From Skermanella aerolata KACC 11604 (GTDB lineage Bacteria > Pseudomonadota > Alphaproteobacteria > Azospirillales > Azospirillaceae), in NCBI RefSeq assembly GCF_000936425.1, contig NZ_AVFK01000007.1, forward strand, positions 205,706 to 269,705: 64,000 nt of DNA, read 5' to 3'. The notes beneath the pieces were generated by a model. The model made no database searches. It was not told the DNA's origin and saw only the letters and a program-made list of their open reading frames with translations. Position numbers and translations under genes: made by a program. This document shows positions 7,732 to 16,717 of the stretch, piece after piece. Every line of letters begins with the position of its first letter. The stretch's first letter is position 1.

Positions 7732-9798
7732 TCAGTTCCGCTCCGGATAGGTGTATTCCACCTTCCCGCTGCCGGTCAGGCTCTGGATCAGCTTCTGGAA
7801 CTGGCCGATCAGCGGCACGTCCTCCAGCGCGCCGGTCGGTCCCGGCGGCGGAGTGTCTTCCGCCACCAGCATCGGGGCGCCGGGCCTGGGCGGGGCGATG
7901 TCCAGGCCCGGCAGCGGGCGCGCCGGCAGCCCGGCATGGGCGTCGATCATGAAGTCGTGCCAGATCCGGGCCGGCAAGCCGCCGCCGGTCACCCGCTTCA
8001 TCGGCTGGTTGTCGTCGTTGCCGAGCCAGACCCCCGCGACATAGTCCGCCGTGAAGCCCATGAACCACGCGTCGCGGTAATCCTGGCTGGTGCCGGTTTT
8101 GCCGGCCGCCATGCGGTCCAGCTTGGCGGACTTGCCGGTGCCGTATTCGACCACGGCCAGCAGCATGCGGTTCAGCTCCGCCAGCTTGACCGGATCGATC
8201 ACCGGCGTCGCTCCGCCCGATCCGCGCCGCTGGTAGAGCACCCGGCCGGCATTGTCCTGGATGCTGGTCACCGCATAGGGCCACACGGCCCGCCCGCCAT
8301 TGGCGAAGGCGGTATAGGCGCCCGCCAATTCCAGCAGCGTCACTTCGCTGGTCCCAAGCGCAAGGCTGAGGTCTCGGCTCATGGGGGACGTGACGCCAAG
8401 GCGCCGGGCGACGGCGCGGACGGGATCGACGCCGGTACGCTCCAGCAGGTGGATCGCCGCCGTATTGACCGAATGGGCCAACGCGTCGCGCAGCGGCATC
8501 GGCCCGCGGAAGCCCTTCTCGAAGTTGGACGGCTGCCAGTCCTTGATCCTGACCGGCGAGTCGTCCACCAGCGTATCCGCCGTCATGCCGGCTTCCAGCG
8601 CCGCCAGAAAGACCATCGGCTTGAACGCCGAACCGGGCTGGCGCAAGGCCTGGGTGGCGCGGTTGAACTGGCTTGCCCCATAGCTGGCCCCGCCGATCAG
8701 CGCCCGGACGGAGCCGTCCGGGCCCAGCGCCACCAATGCTCCCTGGTCCACGCGGGAAGCGACGCCCGCCCCCGTCAATACAGCCGACAGCCGGCGCTCC
8801 GCCGCCCTCTGCATGCGGCGGTCCATCGTCGTGTGGACGATGACGTCGTCATGCTCCTTTCCGATGAAGCCGGAGACCTGATCGGCGACCCAGTCGGCGA
8901 AATAGCGGTCGCCGTCGCCCTCCGGCTTCCGCCGGGGCGTGGGAGGGGCCGATCGCATCGTCCGGATATCGGCTTCCGTGATGTAGCCGGCGTCCATCAT
9001 GGCGCCCAGCACGACGCCGGCCCGCTCGGCCGCCTTGTCGGGGTTGGTGGTCGGGGAATATCGGGACGGCGCCTTCAGCAGGCCGGCCAGGGTGGCGGCC
9101 TCCCGCAAGTTGACCTCGGTCGCGGGCTTGTTGAAGTAGGTCTTTGCCGCCGCATCGACGCCGTAGGTGCCGGCGCCCAGATAGACCCGGTTCAGATAGG
9201 CGGTCAGGATCTGGTTCTTGGAATATGCCCGCTCCAGCCAAATCGCCAGCATCGCTTCCTGGATCTTGCGGCCCATAGTGCGGTCGGGCGTCAGGAACAG
9301 GTTCTTGGCAAGCTGCTGGGTGATCGTCGAGCCGCCCTGTACCACCCGGCCCGCCTGGAAGTTTACGAAGGCGGCACGAAGCAGACCGATCGGATCGATA
9401 CCGAAATGACTAAAGAACCGCCGGTCCTCGGTCGCGATGACCGCATTGACGAGATTGGGCGGCAGGTCGGCCGCGTTGATCGTCGTGCCGTAGATGTCGC
9501 CATAGCGCTCGATCGTGCTGCCGTCGGCCGCCAGCACGGTAACCGTGGGCCGCCGTTCGGCCTGCGCGACCTGTCCGACATCCGGCAGGTCGTAGGCATA
9601 GAACGCCAGCACGGCGGCAACGGCGACGCCGCACCAGATCCCGGCAACCAGCGTCCAGCTTCCGAGAATGCCAAGGATGTTGCGGCCCCGGAACGAAGGC
9701 AGCCGCGACGGCGCCGCCTTGGCTTCCTGGCGCCCGCGCCTGGGAGGTTCACGTCCAGGTACGCGGCCGGGCTGCGGTCGAGGGGGAGTTTTTCTCAA
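7732..9798 (-). CDS. mrcA: Class A penicillin-binding protein (PBP1A family)
   Basis: Product of 688 aa that polymerises and cross-links peptidoglycan at the periplasmic face of the inner membrane. A basic, proline-rich cytoplasmic tail (1-40) precedes one membrane segment (about 42-68). The GT51 glycosyltransferase follows, with catalytic EDRRFFSHFGID (Glu124) and QGGSTITQQLAKN. The transpeptidase has SAFK (Ser390, Lys393), SVN (443-445) and KTGTS (567-571). All catalytic motifs are intact. It is on the same strand as fcl, 157 bp upstream, with no obvious terminator between them. Confidence 0.95.
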   Translation of the reverse strand: MRKTPPRPQPGRVPGREPPRRGRQEAKAAPSRLPSFRGRNILGILGSWTLVAGIWCGVAVAAVLAFYAYDLPDVGQVAQAERRPTVTVLAADGSTIERYGDIYGTTINAADLPPNLVNAVIATEDRRFFSHFGIDPIGLLRAAFVNFQAGRVVQGGSTITQQLAKNLFLTPDRTMGRKIQEAMLAIWLERAYSKNQILTAYLNRVYLGAGTYGVDAAAKTYFNKPATEVNLREAATLAGLLKAPSRYSPTTNPDKAAERAGVVLGAMMDAGYITEADIRTMRSAPPTPRRKPEGDGDRYFADWVADQVSGFIGKEHDDVIVHTTMDRRMQRAAERRLSAVLTGAGVASRVDQGALVALGPDGSVRALIGGASYGASQFNRATQALRQPGSAFKPMVFLAALEAGMTADTLVDDSPVRIKDWQPSNFEKGFRGPMPLRDALAHSVNTAAIHLLERTGVDPVRAVARRLGVTSPMSRDLSLALGTSEVTLLELAGAYTAFANGGRAVWPYAVTSIQDNAGRVLYQRRGSGGATPVIDPVKLAELNRMLLAVVEYGTGKSAKLDRMAAGKTGTSQDYRDAWFMGFTADYVAGVWLGNDDNQPMKRVTGGGLPARIWHDFMIDAHAGLPARPLPGLDIAPPRPGAPMLVAEDTPPPGPTGALEDVPLIGQFQKLIQSLTGSGKVEYTYPERN

Positions 9799-9927
9799 GG
9801 TGACCGGTCAGGGTTGCTCATCCACAGGCCTACGATGCCTGAATAAGACGGCAATTTCACGGCATTAACGCCCTTTCCTCCAATGATCCCTCAACTTCAG
9901 AAGATCTTCGGACCGCCGATAACGAAA

Positions 9928-9955
9928 ACCGCCGCCGGGGAGAACCCCGGCGGCG
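9928..9955 (-). terminator. Intrinsic terminator of amtB
   Basis: A perfect 12-bp GC stem (ccgccgccgggg and its complement) with an AGAA loop. It is followed on the minus strand by TTTT and lies 36 nt beyond the amtB stop. Confidence 0.85.
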
Positions 9956-9991
9956 GCTTCGGCAACGTCGCTACTTCGGAAAAGAGTCCGG

Positions 9992-11332
9992 TCAGTGGAC
10001 CGCTTCGCCGTGCAGGGCGAGGTCGAGGCCTTCGCGTTCGACGTCTTCGCTGACCCGCAGGCCGATCACCACGTCGATCACCTTCAGCAGGATGAAGGAG
10101 GCGACGGCGGTGTAGATCAGGGTGGCGATGATGCCGTAGACCTGGATCATGACCTGGCCGCTGTTGCCGTCGATCCAACCGACCGCCGCGTCGCCGCCGA
10201 TCGCCTGACGGGCGAACACGCCGGTCAGGACGGCGCCGACGATGCCGCCGACACCATGCACGCCGAAGGCGTCCAGGCTGTCGTCATAGCCGAGCATGTA
10301 TTTGAGGCTGGTGGCGCCCCAGTAGCAGATCACGCCGGCGACGGCGCCGATCACCAGCGCACCGCCGGCATCGACGAAACCGGAAGCCGGGGTGATGGCG
10401 ACGAGGCCGCCGATGGCACCGGAGATGATGCCGAGCACGCTGGGCTTACCCTTGGCGATCCACTCCGCGAACATCCAGGCCAATGCTGCTGCCGCTGCGG
10501 CGACCATGGTCACCAGCATCGCCATGCCGGCGCGGCCGTTTGCGCCGCCAGCGGAACCGGCGTTGAAGCCGAACCAGCCCACCCACAGCAGGGAGGCGCC
10601 GATCAGGCTCAGGACGAGGTTGTTGGGGACGAAGTGCTCGGACGGATAGCCGCGGCGCTTGCCGATCACCAGGGCCGCAACCAGACCGGCGACGCCGGCG
10701 TTGATGTGGACGACGGTGCCGCCGGCGAAGTCCAGCACGCCTTCAGCGAACAGGAAGCCATTCGGATGCCAGACCCAATGGGCGATGGGGGAGTAGACCA
10801 GCAGCGACCACAGGCCGCTGAAGACCAGCATCGCCGAGAACTTCATGCGGTCGGCGAAGGCGCCGGTGATCAGTGCCGGGGTGATGATCGCGAAGGTCAT
10901 CTGGAACATCACGAACACCGATTCCGGGATCGTGAAGGCGACGGGCGTGGACGAGGCGGCTCCCAGCGTGAAGGGCGCGCTCATGTCCATGCCGGCCATC
11001 AGCACGCGGGAGAAGTCGCCGAAATAGGCGTTCCCGCCGCCGAAGGCGATGCTGTATCCGACGACGACCCAGAGCACCGCGACCAGGCAGGTGATCGCGA
11101 AACTCTGCATCACGGTGGCCAGCAGGTTCATCTTGCGGACCATGCCGCCGTAGAACAGCGCCAGACCGGGGATCGTCATCATCAGGACCAGGGCGGTCGA
11201 GGTCAGCATCCAGGCGGTGTCGCCGGTATCGATCGTAGGGGCATCGGTCTGGGCCAGCGCGCCGGCCGGCAAGGCGAACGCCCCCAGTATCGCCGCAAGC
11301 AGCGGAACAGCGAAGGCAAACAGACGGCTCAT
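9992..11332 (-). CDS. amtB: Ammonium transporter, Amt family
   Basis: Product of 446 aa, a trimeric inner-membrane ammonium/ammonia channel. A signal peptide (about 1-28, ending near GALAQ) precedes eleven hydrophobic segments. Family motifs include PGLALFYGGM, the FAGGTVVHINAG region with the first pore His, and YDDSLDAFGVHGVGG with the second pore His. I chose the ATG at 11332 because AGAGGA lies 10 nt upstream; a TTG three codons earlier would have no room for a ribosome site. No glnK or glnB is adjacent, unlike the common glnK-amtB pair, so the PII partner must be encoded elsewhere. Confidence 0.95.
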   Translation of the reverse strand: MSRLFAFAVPLLAAILGAFALPAGALAQTDAPTIDTGDTAWMLTSTALVLMMTIPGLALFYGGMVRKMNLLATVMQSFAITCLVAVLWVVVGYSIAFGGGNAYFGDFSRVLMAGMDMSAPFTLGAASSTPVAFTIPESVFVMFQMTFAIITPALITGAFADRMKFSAMLVFSGLWSLLVYSPIAHWVWHPNGFLFAEGVLDFAGGTVVHINAGVAGLVAALVIGKRRGYPSEHFVPNNLVLSLIGASLLWVGWFGFNAGSAGGANGRAGMAMLVTMVAAAAAALAWMFAEWIAKGKPSVLGIISGAIGGLVAITPASGFVDAGGALVIGAVAGVICYWGATSLKYMLGYDDSLDAFGVHGVGGIVGAVLTGVFARQAIGGDAAVGWIDGNSGQVMIQVYGIIATLIYTAVASFILLKVIDVVIGLRVSEDVEREGLDLALHGEAVH

Positions 11333-11926
11333 TATGGACAAATCCTCTCGAATCAGTTCGACGCGGCCCGCTCGATCGAACTCTCGGACGCCCCAGGGGC
11401 GGACCGAGGCTTGATCCTGTGACGGGTTGGGCAGTCGGCTTCGGCATACGGCCGAGGCATTCAGGCCGCCCCTTGCGTTTCAAGAACCGTGCCGCTCGAA
11501 AAATGAGCAACTTCGCGGGAGCAGCATGCAAGGCGGCGCGCAAGGTTGGGGCACTGAATCGGCCCTGGGAGAGGATTAATGCACAAAAAACAGGCTGATC
11601 GCCGAAGTCCGGTTTCCCCGCGCCGAACCGGATTCAGCCCTGTCCGGGACCCAAAACTTTGCCACAATTGCTCTCCAATAAGCCGAAATTACAGGATTGC
11701 CCACAAAACAGGCAGAATTAGCCTGATCCGGCTCGCCGGGTGCCGCCCGGCCGGCATGGCACCCGTCGCGGGTTTCCAAGCGTTGGCTCTACCCGGCAAA
11801 ATGTGTCAGGGTGGTAACGGAAGCGGGTCCTTCCCCAGGTCCCGGCCGGCGCTTCCACGATTTCCCTGAACGGATCGCAAGAAAAGTACCGATAATCATA
11901 AAAGTAAGGTCGAGGAGATCCTATCC
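11333..11926. other. Intergenic region between divergent amtB and glgC
   Basis: A 594-bp gap between divergent genes, with no convincing gene. Short open frames here have no family match or good start. It must hold both promoters. A weak sigma-54-like element toward amtB is listed separately. An inverted repeat GGGTGCC/GGCACCC (11738-11744 and 11758-11764) could be a hairpin in either transcript. Confidence 0.6.
11479..11494 (-). promoter_or_regulatory. Weak sigma-54-like promoter candidate for amtB
   Basis: On the minus strand the sequence reads CGGCACGGTTCTTGAA, close to the consensus TGGCACG-N4-TTGCA. The -24 GG is right but the -12 element is GA instead of GC. It lies about 150 nt upstream of amtB, a gene class often driven by NtrC and sigma-54. 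No clear NtrC site was found. Confidence 0.25.
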
Positions 11927-13198
11927 GTGCCTGTTCCCGTCGAACGAGAATTGCGTCTTGCTCCCAGGCGCGCCATCGCCCTGGTGCTGGCCGGAGGACG
12001 CGGCAGCCGGCTGAAGCAGTTGACCGACCGGCGGGCCAAGCCGGCGGTTCATTTCGGCGGCAAGTTCCGGATCATCGACTTCGCGCTGTCCAACTGCATC
12101 AATTCCGGCTTCCGCCGGATCAGCGTCATCACCCAGTACAAGTCGCACAGCCTGCTGGTCCACCTTCAGCGCGGCTGGGGCTTCCTGCGCGGCGAGATCA
12201 ACGAGTTCGTGGACTTCCTGCCGGCCCAGCAGCGGATCGACGAGACATCCTGGTATCAGGGCACCGCCGACGCGGTGTACCAGAACCTCGACATCCTGAT
12301 GAGCCACGGTGCCGAGCACGTGCTGATCCTGGCCGGCGACCACATCTACAAGATGGACTACGCCGCCATGCTGGCGTGGCACATCCAGCGCGGCGCCGAC
12401 GTGACGGTCCCCTGCGTCGAGGTGCCCCGGATGGAAGCCACCGGCTTCGGCGTCATGCATGTCGACGACACCGATCAGGTCGTCAGCTTCCTGGAGAAGC
12501 CGGCCGATCCCCCGGCGATCCCCGGCAAGCCCGACAAGGCGCTCGCCAGCATGGGCATCTACGTCTTCAACGCAAAGTTCCTGTACGACCAGCTGCGCCG
12601 CGACGCCGCCGACCCGACCTCCAGCCGGGATTTCGGCAAGGACCTGATCCCCTATCTGGTGCCGCGCGCCAAGGTCATGGCCCATCGGTTCCAGGACAGC
12701 TGCATCTACAGCCAGCCCGACGCCGAGCCGTATTGGCGCGACGTCGGCACGATCGACGCCTATTGGGAAGCCAATCTCGACCTGACCAAGGTGACGCCCG
12801 ACCTGAACCTCTATGACAGGAACTGGCCAATCTTCACCTATCAGGAGCAGCTGCCGCCGGCCAAGTTCGTCTTCAACAACGACGACCGGCGCGGCATGGC
12901 GGTCGACAGCCTGGTATCGGGCGGCTGCATCGTCTCGGGCGCCCGGATCCAGGACTCCCTGCTGTTCAGCCAGGTCCGGGCGAACTCCTACTCCAGCCTG
13001 AAACAGGCGGTCGTACTGCCCCAGTGCGAGATCGGGCGCCATGCCCGGCTGACCAAGGTGGTGGTCGATCGCGGCTGCCACATACCGGACAATCTCGTGG
13101 TTGGGGAAGATCCCGACGCCGATGCCCGCCGGTTCCACCGGACCGAGTCCGGGGTGACGCTGATCACCCGCGACATGCTTTCCCGTCTGGCCGGCTGA
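11927..13198 (+). CDS. glgC: Glucose-1-phosphate adenylyltransferase
   Basis: Product of 423 aa that makes ADP-glucose from glucose 1-phosphate and ATP, the committed step of bacterial glycogen synthesis. The N-terminal nucleotidyltransferase signature is [15 protein letters not shown] (19-33), followed by [19 protein letters not shown]. The middle carries [12 protein letters not shown] and the substrate region SFLEKP. The C-terminal left-handed beta-helix is allosteric. The start is GTG at 11927 with GAGGAG 8 nt upstream. glgA follows after 18 bp, so glgCA is an operon. Confidence 0.97.
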   Translation: MPVPVERELRLAPRRAIALVLAGGRGSRLKQLTDRRAKPAVHFGGKFRIIDFALSNCINSGFRRISVITQYKSHSLLVHLQRGWGFLRGEINEFVDFLPAQQRIDETSWYQGTADAVYQNLDILMSHGAEHVLILAGDHIYKMDYAAMLAWHIQRGADVTVPCVEVPRMEATGFGVMHVDDTDQVVSFLEKPADPPAIPGKPDKALASMGIYVFNAKFLYDQLRRDAADPTSSRDFGKDLIPYLVPRAKVMAHRFQDSCIYSQPDAEPYWRDVGTIDAYWEANLDLTKVTPDLNLYDRNWPIFTYQEQLPPAKFVFNNDDRRGMAVDSLVSGGCIVSGARIQDSLLFSQVRANSYSSLKQAVVLPQCEIGRHARLTKVVVDRGCHIPDNLVVGEDPDADARRFHRTESGVTLITRDMLSRLAG

Positions 13199-13216
13199 GC
13201 GAAAGGACACCCGATC

Positions 13217-14668
13217 ATGCGCGTCCTGCACGTCGCTTCCGAAGTCTATCCCCTGATCAAGACCGGCGGACTGGCCGATGTCGCGGCGGCGCTGCCCGCC
13301 GCCCTGATGCGGATCGGGGTCGATGCCCGCATTCTGGTGCCAGGCTATCCCGCCGTGCTCGACAAGCTGGCCGACCTGCGCCCCGTCCGCACGCTGGCCG
13401 ATCCCTGGACCAACGGCGGCACCGTCCTGATGAAGGGCACCACCCCCGACGGTGTGCCCTGCTACGTCGTCGATGCGCCGGAGATGTACGGCAGGCCGGG
13501 CAATCCCTATCTGGGGCCGGACGGCAAGGACTGGCCGGACAACCATTTCCGCTTCGCCCTGCTGAGCTGGACCGCCGCCTGGATCGCCGGCGATGACGGC
13601 GGCCGGCGCTGGCGGCCCGACGTCGTCCACGGCCACGACTGGCAGGCGGGGCTGGCGCCGGCCTACCTGACGCTGGGGGGAGGACCGCGCGCCGCCACCG
13701 TCCTGACCATCCACAACATCGCCTACCAGGGCCTCTTCCCCGCCAGCCTGCTGGGACCGCTCCAGCTTCCGGCAAGCAGCTTCTCGGTCGATGGGCTGGA
13801 GTATTACGACCAGATCGGCTTCCTGAAGGCAGGCCTGTTCTATTCCGACCGGATCACCACGGTCAGCCCGACCTATGCCGAGGAAATCCAGTCGCCCGAC
13901 GGCGGCTGGGGCCTGCACGGCCTGCTGGCGTCGCGCGCCGGCGACCTCTGGGGCATCCTCAACGGGGTGGACTACGACGTCTGGTCGCCGGACACCGATC
14001 CACACATCGTCCAGCGCTACGATGCCGGCCATCTCGACGCCAAGGCGGCCAACAAATCGGCCTTGCAGGCAGAATTCCGCCTGGACGTGCGGGCCGATGC
14101 GCCGCTGTTCGGCGTGGTCAGCCGGCTTACCCCCATGAAGGGCTTCGACCTGCTGCTTTCCGCGATCCCGCCCCTGGTCGAACAGGGCGCCCAGTTCGCC
14201 CTGCTCGGCAGCGGCGAGGGCTGGCTGGAGGACGGCTTCCGGTCGCTGGAAGAACAGTTCCCCGGACAGGTCGGCGTCTTCCTCGGCTACGACGAGCCGC
14301 TATCGCACCGCGTCCAGGCCGGCTGCGACGTCATCCTGCTGCCGTCGCGCTCCGAGCCGTGTGGCCTGATCCAGCTCTACGGCCTGCGCTACGGCACATT
14401 GCCGCTGGTCCGCCGGGCCGGCGGGCTGGCCGACACCGTCGCCGACGCCCAGGACTGGGCGATCGACCGGGGGGAGGCGACCGGCTTCGTCTTCGACAAT
14501 GCCTCGGTGGACGAGCTGCTTTGGGCCTGCCGCCGGGCTCTGGCGCTGTGGCGGGAGCCCGAACGCTGGCGCTCGGTCCAGCGTGCCGCAATGGCCAGGG
14601 ATTTCTCCTGGACGGCGTCGGCCCGGCGGTACCTGGACATGTACCGCTCCGTTTATGCGGATGATTGA
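13217..14668 (+). CDS. glgA: Glycogen synthase (ADP-glucose)
   Basis: Product of 483 aa, a GT5 retaining glycosyltransferase that transfers glucose from ADP-glucose to the growing alpha-1,4-glucan. The KTGGL substrate motif is at 15-19 and HGHDWQAGL in the N-terminal domain. In the C-terminal domain SRLTPMKGFDLL and PSRSEPCGLIQLYGLRYGT form the nucleotide-sugar site. Length is normal. Branching enzyme and phosphorylase genes are not in the window. Confidence 0.97.
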   Translation: MRVLHVASEVYPLIKTGGLADVAAALPAALMRIGVDARILVPGYPAVLDKLADLRPVRTLADPWTNGGTVLMKGTTPDGVPCYVVDAPEMYGRPGNPYLGPDGKDWPDNHFRFALLSWTAAWIAGDDGGRRWRPDVVHGHDWQAGLAPAYLTLGGGPRAATVLTIHNIAYQGLFPASLLGPLQLPASSFSVDGLEYYDQIGFLKAGLFYSDRITTVSPTYAEEIQSPDGGWGLHGLLASRAGDLWGILNGVDYDVWSPDTDPHIVQRYDAGHLDAKAANKSALQAEFRLDVRADAPLFGVVSRLTPMKGFDLLLSAIPPLVEQGAQFALLGSGEGWLEDGFRSLEEQFPGQVGVFLGYDEPLSHRVQAGCDVILLPSRSEPCGLIQLYGLRYGTLPLVRRAGGLADTVADAQDWAIDRGEATGFVFDNASVDELLWACRRALALWREPERWRSVQRAAMARDFSWTASARRYLDMYRSVYADD

Positions 14669-14758
14669 GGGGTGGGTTGAATATAATCCGGTTCCCTCGG
14701 CCGGGGCATCCGTGTAATTCATAGGGCTTGCGTTGGAAAACGAGTACACCTCAATATT

Positions 14759-16606
14759 TTGAGCCAAGCCCTATCCATAAAGAGCCGCGACGCGGCGCTG
14801 GAAACCCTGCGCCGGGTCTACGGCTACGATGCGTTCCGGGGGCAGCAGGCCGGCATCATCGACCACATGATCGCCGGCGGCGACGCGATGGTGCTGATGC
14901 CGACCGGCGGCGGCAAGTCGCTGTGCTTCCAGATCCCCGCCTTGGTGCGGCCCGGTGTCGCGGTCGTCGTCTCTCCGCTGATCGCGCTGATGCGCGATCA
15001 GGTCGACGCCCTGCGCCAGGTCGGCGTCAACGCCGCCTATCTCAACTCCTCGCTGGACTGGCGCGACGCGGTCGAGATCGAACGGCAGGTCGAGCGCGGC
15101 GAACTGGACCTGATCTATGTGGCGCCCGAGCGTCTGGTGACCCCGCGCTTCCTGGACCTGCTGGAGCGCAGCAAGGTCTGCCTGTTCGCCCTGGACGAAG
15201 CGCACTGCGTCTCGCAGTGGGGTCATGATTTCCGGCCGGAATACCTCCAGCTCTCGATCCTGCACGAGCGCTTTCCCACGATCCCCCGGATCGCGCTGAC
15301 CGCGACGGCCGATGCCCAGACCCGCGCCGATATCCAGGCGCGGCTGAACCTGGGCGACGCCAAGGTCTTCATCGACAGCTTCGACCGGCCCAACATCACC
15401 TACCGCGTGCTGCCCAAGCAGGAAGCCAAGCGCCAGCTCTGGGCCTTCATCAAGACCCACCATGCCGAGGACGCCGGCATCGTCTATTGCCTCAGCCGCG
15501 CCAAGGTCGATGAAACCGCCACATGGCTGGCGGCCCAGGGCCGCGAGGTGGTGCCCTACCACGCCGGCCTGGACGCCCGCACGCGCGAGGCCAATCAGGA
15601 CCGCTTCATCAAGGGCGAAGGCGTCATCGTGGTCGCCACCGTCGCCTTCGGCATGGGCATCGACAAGCCGAACGTGCGCTTCGTCGCCCACCTCGACCTG
15701 CCGAAGAGCATGGAAGCCTATTACCAGGAGACGGGACGCGCCGGACGCGACGGCCTGCCGGCCGATGCCTGGATGGCCTACGGCCTGTCCGACGTGGTGG
15801 CGATGCGCCAGATGCTGGAATCCAGCGAGGCGCCGCCTGAGATCAAGCGGATCGAGAAGCACAAGCTGGAAGCCCTGATCGGCTTTTGCGAGACCGCCGC
15901 CTGCCGCCGTCAGGTCCTGCTGAACTACTTCGGCGAGGTGCTGCCGGAGCCGTGCGGAAACTGCGACACCTGCCTGGAGCCGGTCGAGACCTTCGACGGC
16001 AGCATCGCGGCGCAGAAGGCCCTGGCCGCCGTCTACCGCACCGGCCAGATGTTCGGCACCGGCCACCTGATCGACGTGCTGCGCGGCACGATGACCGAGA
16101 AGATCGAGAAGTTCCGCCACGACCAGATCAAGACCTTCGGCGTCGGCGCCGACATGAGCAAGCAGGAATGGGGTTCCGTCTACCGCCAGCTCGTCGCCGC
16201 CGGCTACCTGACCGTCGACCACGAGGGCTACGGCGCGCTCCACCTGACGAAATCGGCCGCACCGGTCCTGAAGGGCCAGCAGAGCGTCCGCCTGCGCCGC
16301 GACAACCAAGCGGCGGTCAAGAAGTCGCTCCGCGCCCAACGCGGCAGCCGGAGCGGCAGCAGCGCTCCCGCCGTGCTAAGCCAGGCCGACGACGATCTCT
16401 GGCACAAGCTGAAGGCGTGCCGGCTGGAACTGGCGCGGACCCAGGGCGTCCCGCCCTACGTCATCTTCCACGACAGCACCTTGCTGGAGATGGTCCGCCA
16501 GAAGCCGCGCGACCCCTACCGCATGGGCCAGTTGCCCGGCGTCGGCACCAGCAAGCTCGACCGTTACGGCGACGCCTTCCTGGCGGTGATCCGCCAGACG
16601 GTTTGA
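14759..16606 (+). CDS. recQ: ATP-dependent DNA helicase RecQ
   Basis: Product of 615 aa, a 3'-5' superfamily 2 helicase for recombination and fork repair. It has the Walker A segment [16 protein letters not shown], the DEAHC box followed by [11 protein letters not shown], and motif VI (ETGRAGRDG). A zinc-binding CRRQ...CGNC..C region, an RQC winged helix and a C-terminal HRDC domain (about 540-610) follow. I accept a TTG start at 14759: the resulting N-terminus matches the length of E. coli RecQ, and the first in-frame ATG lies inside the conserved helicase core. Confidence 0.95.
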   Translation: MSQALSIKSRDAALETLRRVYGYDAFRGQQAGIIDHMIAGGDAMVLMPTGGGKSLCFQIPALVRPGVAVVVSPLIALMRDQVDALRQVGVNAAYLNSSLDWRDAVEIERQVERGELDLIYVAPERLVTPRFLDLLERSKVCLFALDEAHCVSQWGHDFRPEYLQLSILHERFPTIPRIALTATADAQTRADIQARLNLGDAKVFIDSFDRPNITYRVLPKQEAKRQLWAFIKTHHAEDAGIVYCLSRAKVDETATWLAAQGREVVPYHAGLDARTREANQDRFIKGEGVIVVATVAFGMGIDKPNVRFVAHLDLPKSMEAYYQETGRAGRDGLPADAWMAYGLSDVVAMRQMLESSEAPPEIKRIEKHKLEALIGFCETAACRRQVLLNYFGEVLPEPCGNCDTCLEPVETFDGSIAAQKALAAVYRTGQMFGTGHLIDVLRGTMTEKIEKFRHDQIKTFGVGADMSKQEWGSVYRQLVAAGYLTVDHEGYGALHLTKSAAPVLKGQQSVRLRRDNQAAVKKSLRAQRGSRSGSSAPAVLSQADDDLWHKLKACRLELARTQGVPPYVIFHDSTLLEMVRQKPRDPYRMGQLPGVGTSKLDRYGDAFLAVIRQTV

Positions 16607-16717
16607 GCCCGCTCCAGGCCTCTCACCGTGCCCGGAAAGGATCATCTTGAAACCATCCGTGGAAATAAATGTTTGCTGATGAGCCATAGTTAATTCAAAG
16701 CTCATTCAGGCAGGCCG

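Noticed and set aside
7936..9846. 636-codon plus-strand frame opposite the penicillin-binding protein
   Set aside because: Antisense shadow of a complete, motif-verified gene.
9995..11422. 475-codon plus-strand frame opposite amtB
   Set aside because: Asp/His/Gly-rich shadow with no domain; amtB is unambiguous.
14669..14758. Promoter for recQ with TATAAT at 14682
   Set aside because: No -35 element at acceptable spacing; the best match TTGAGG is only 11 bp away.
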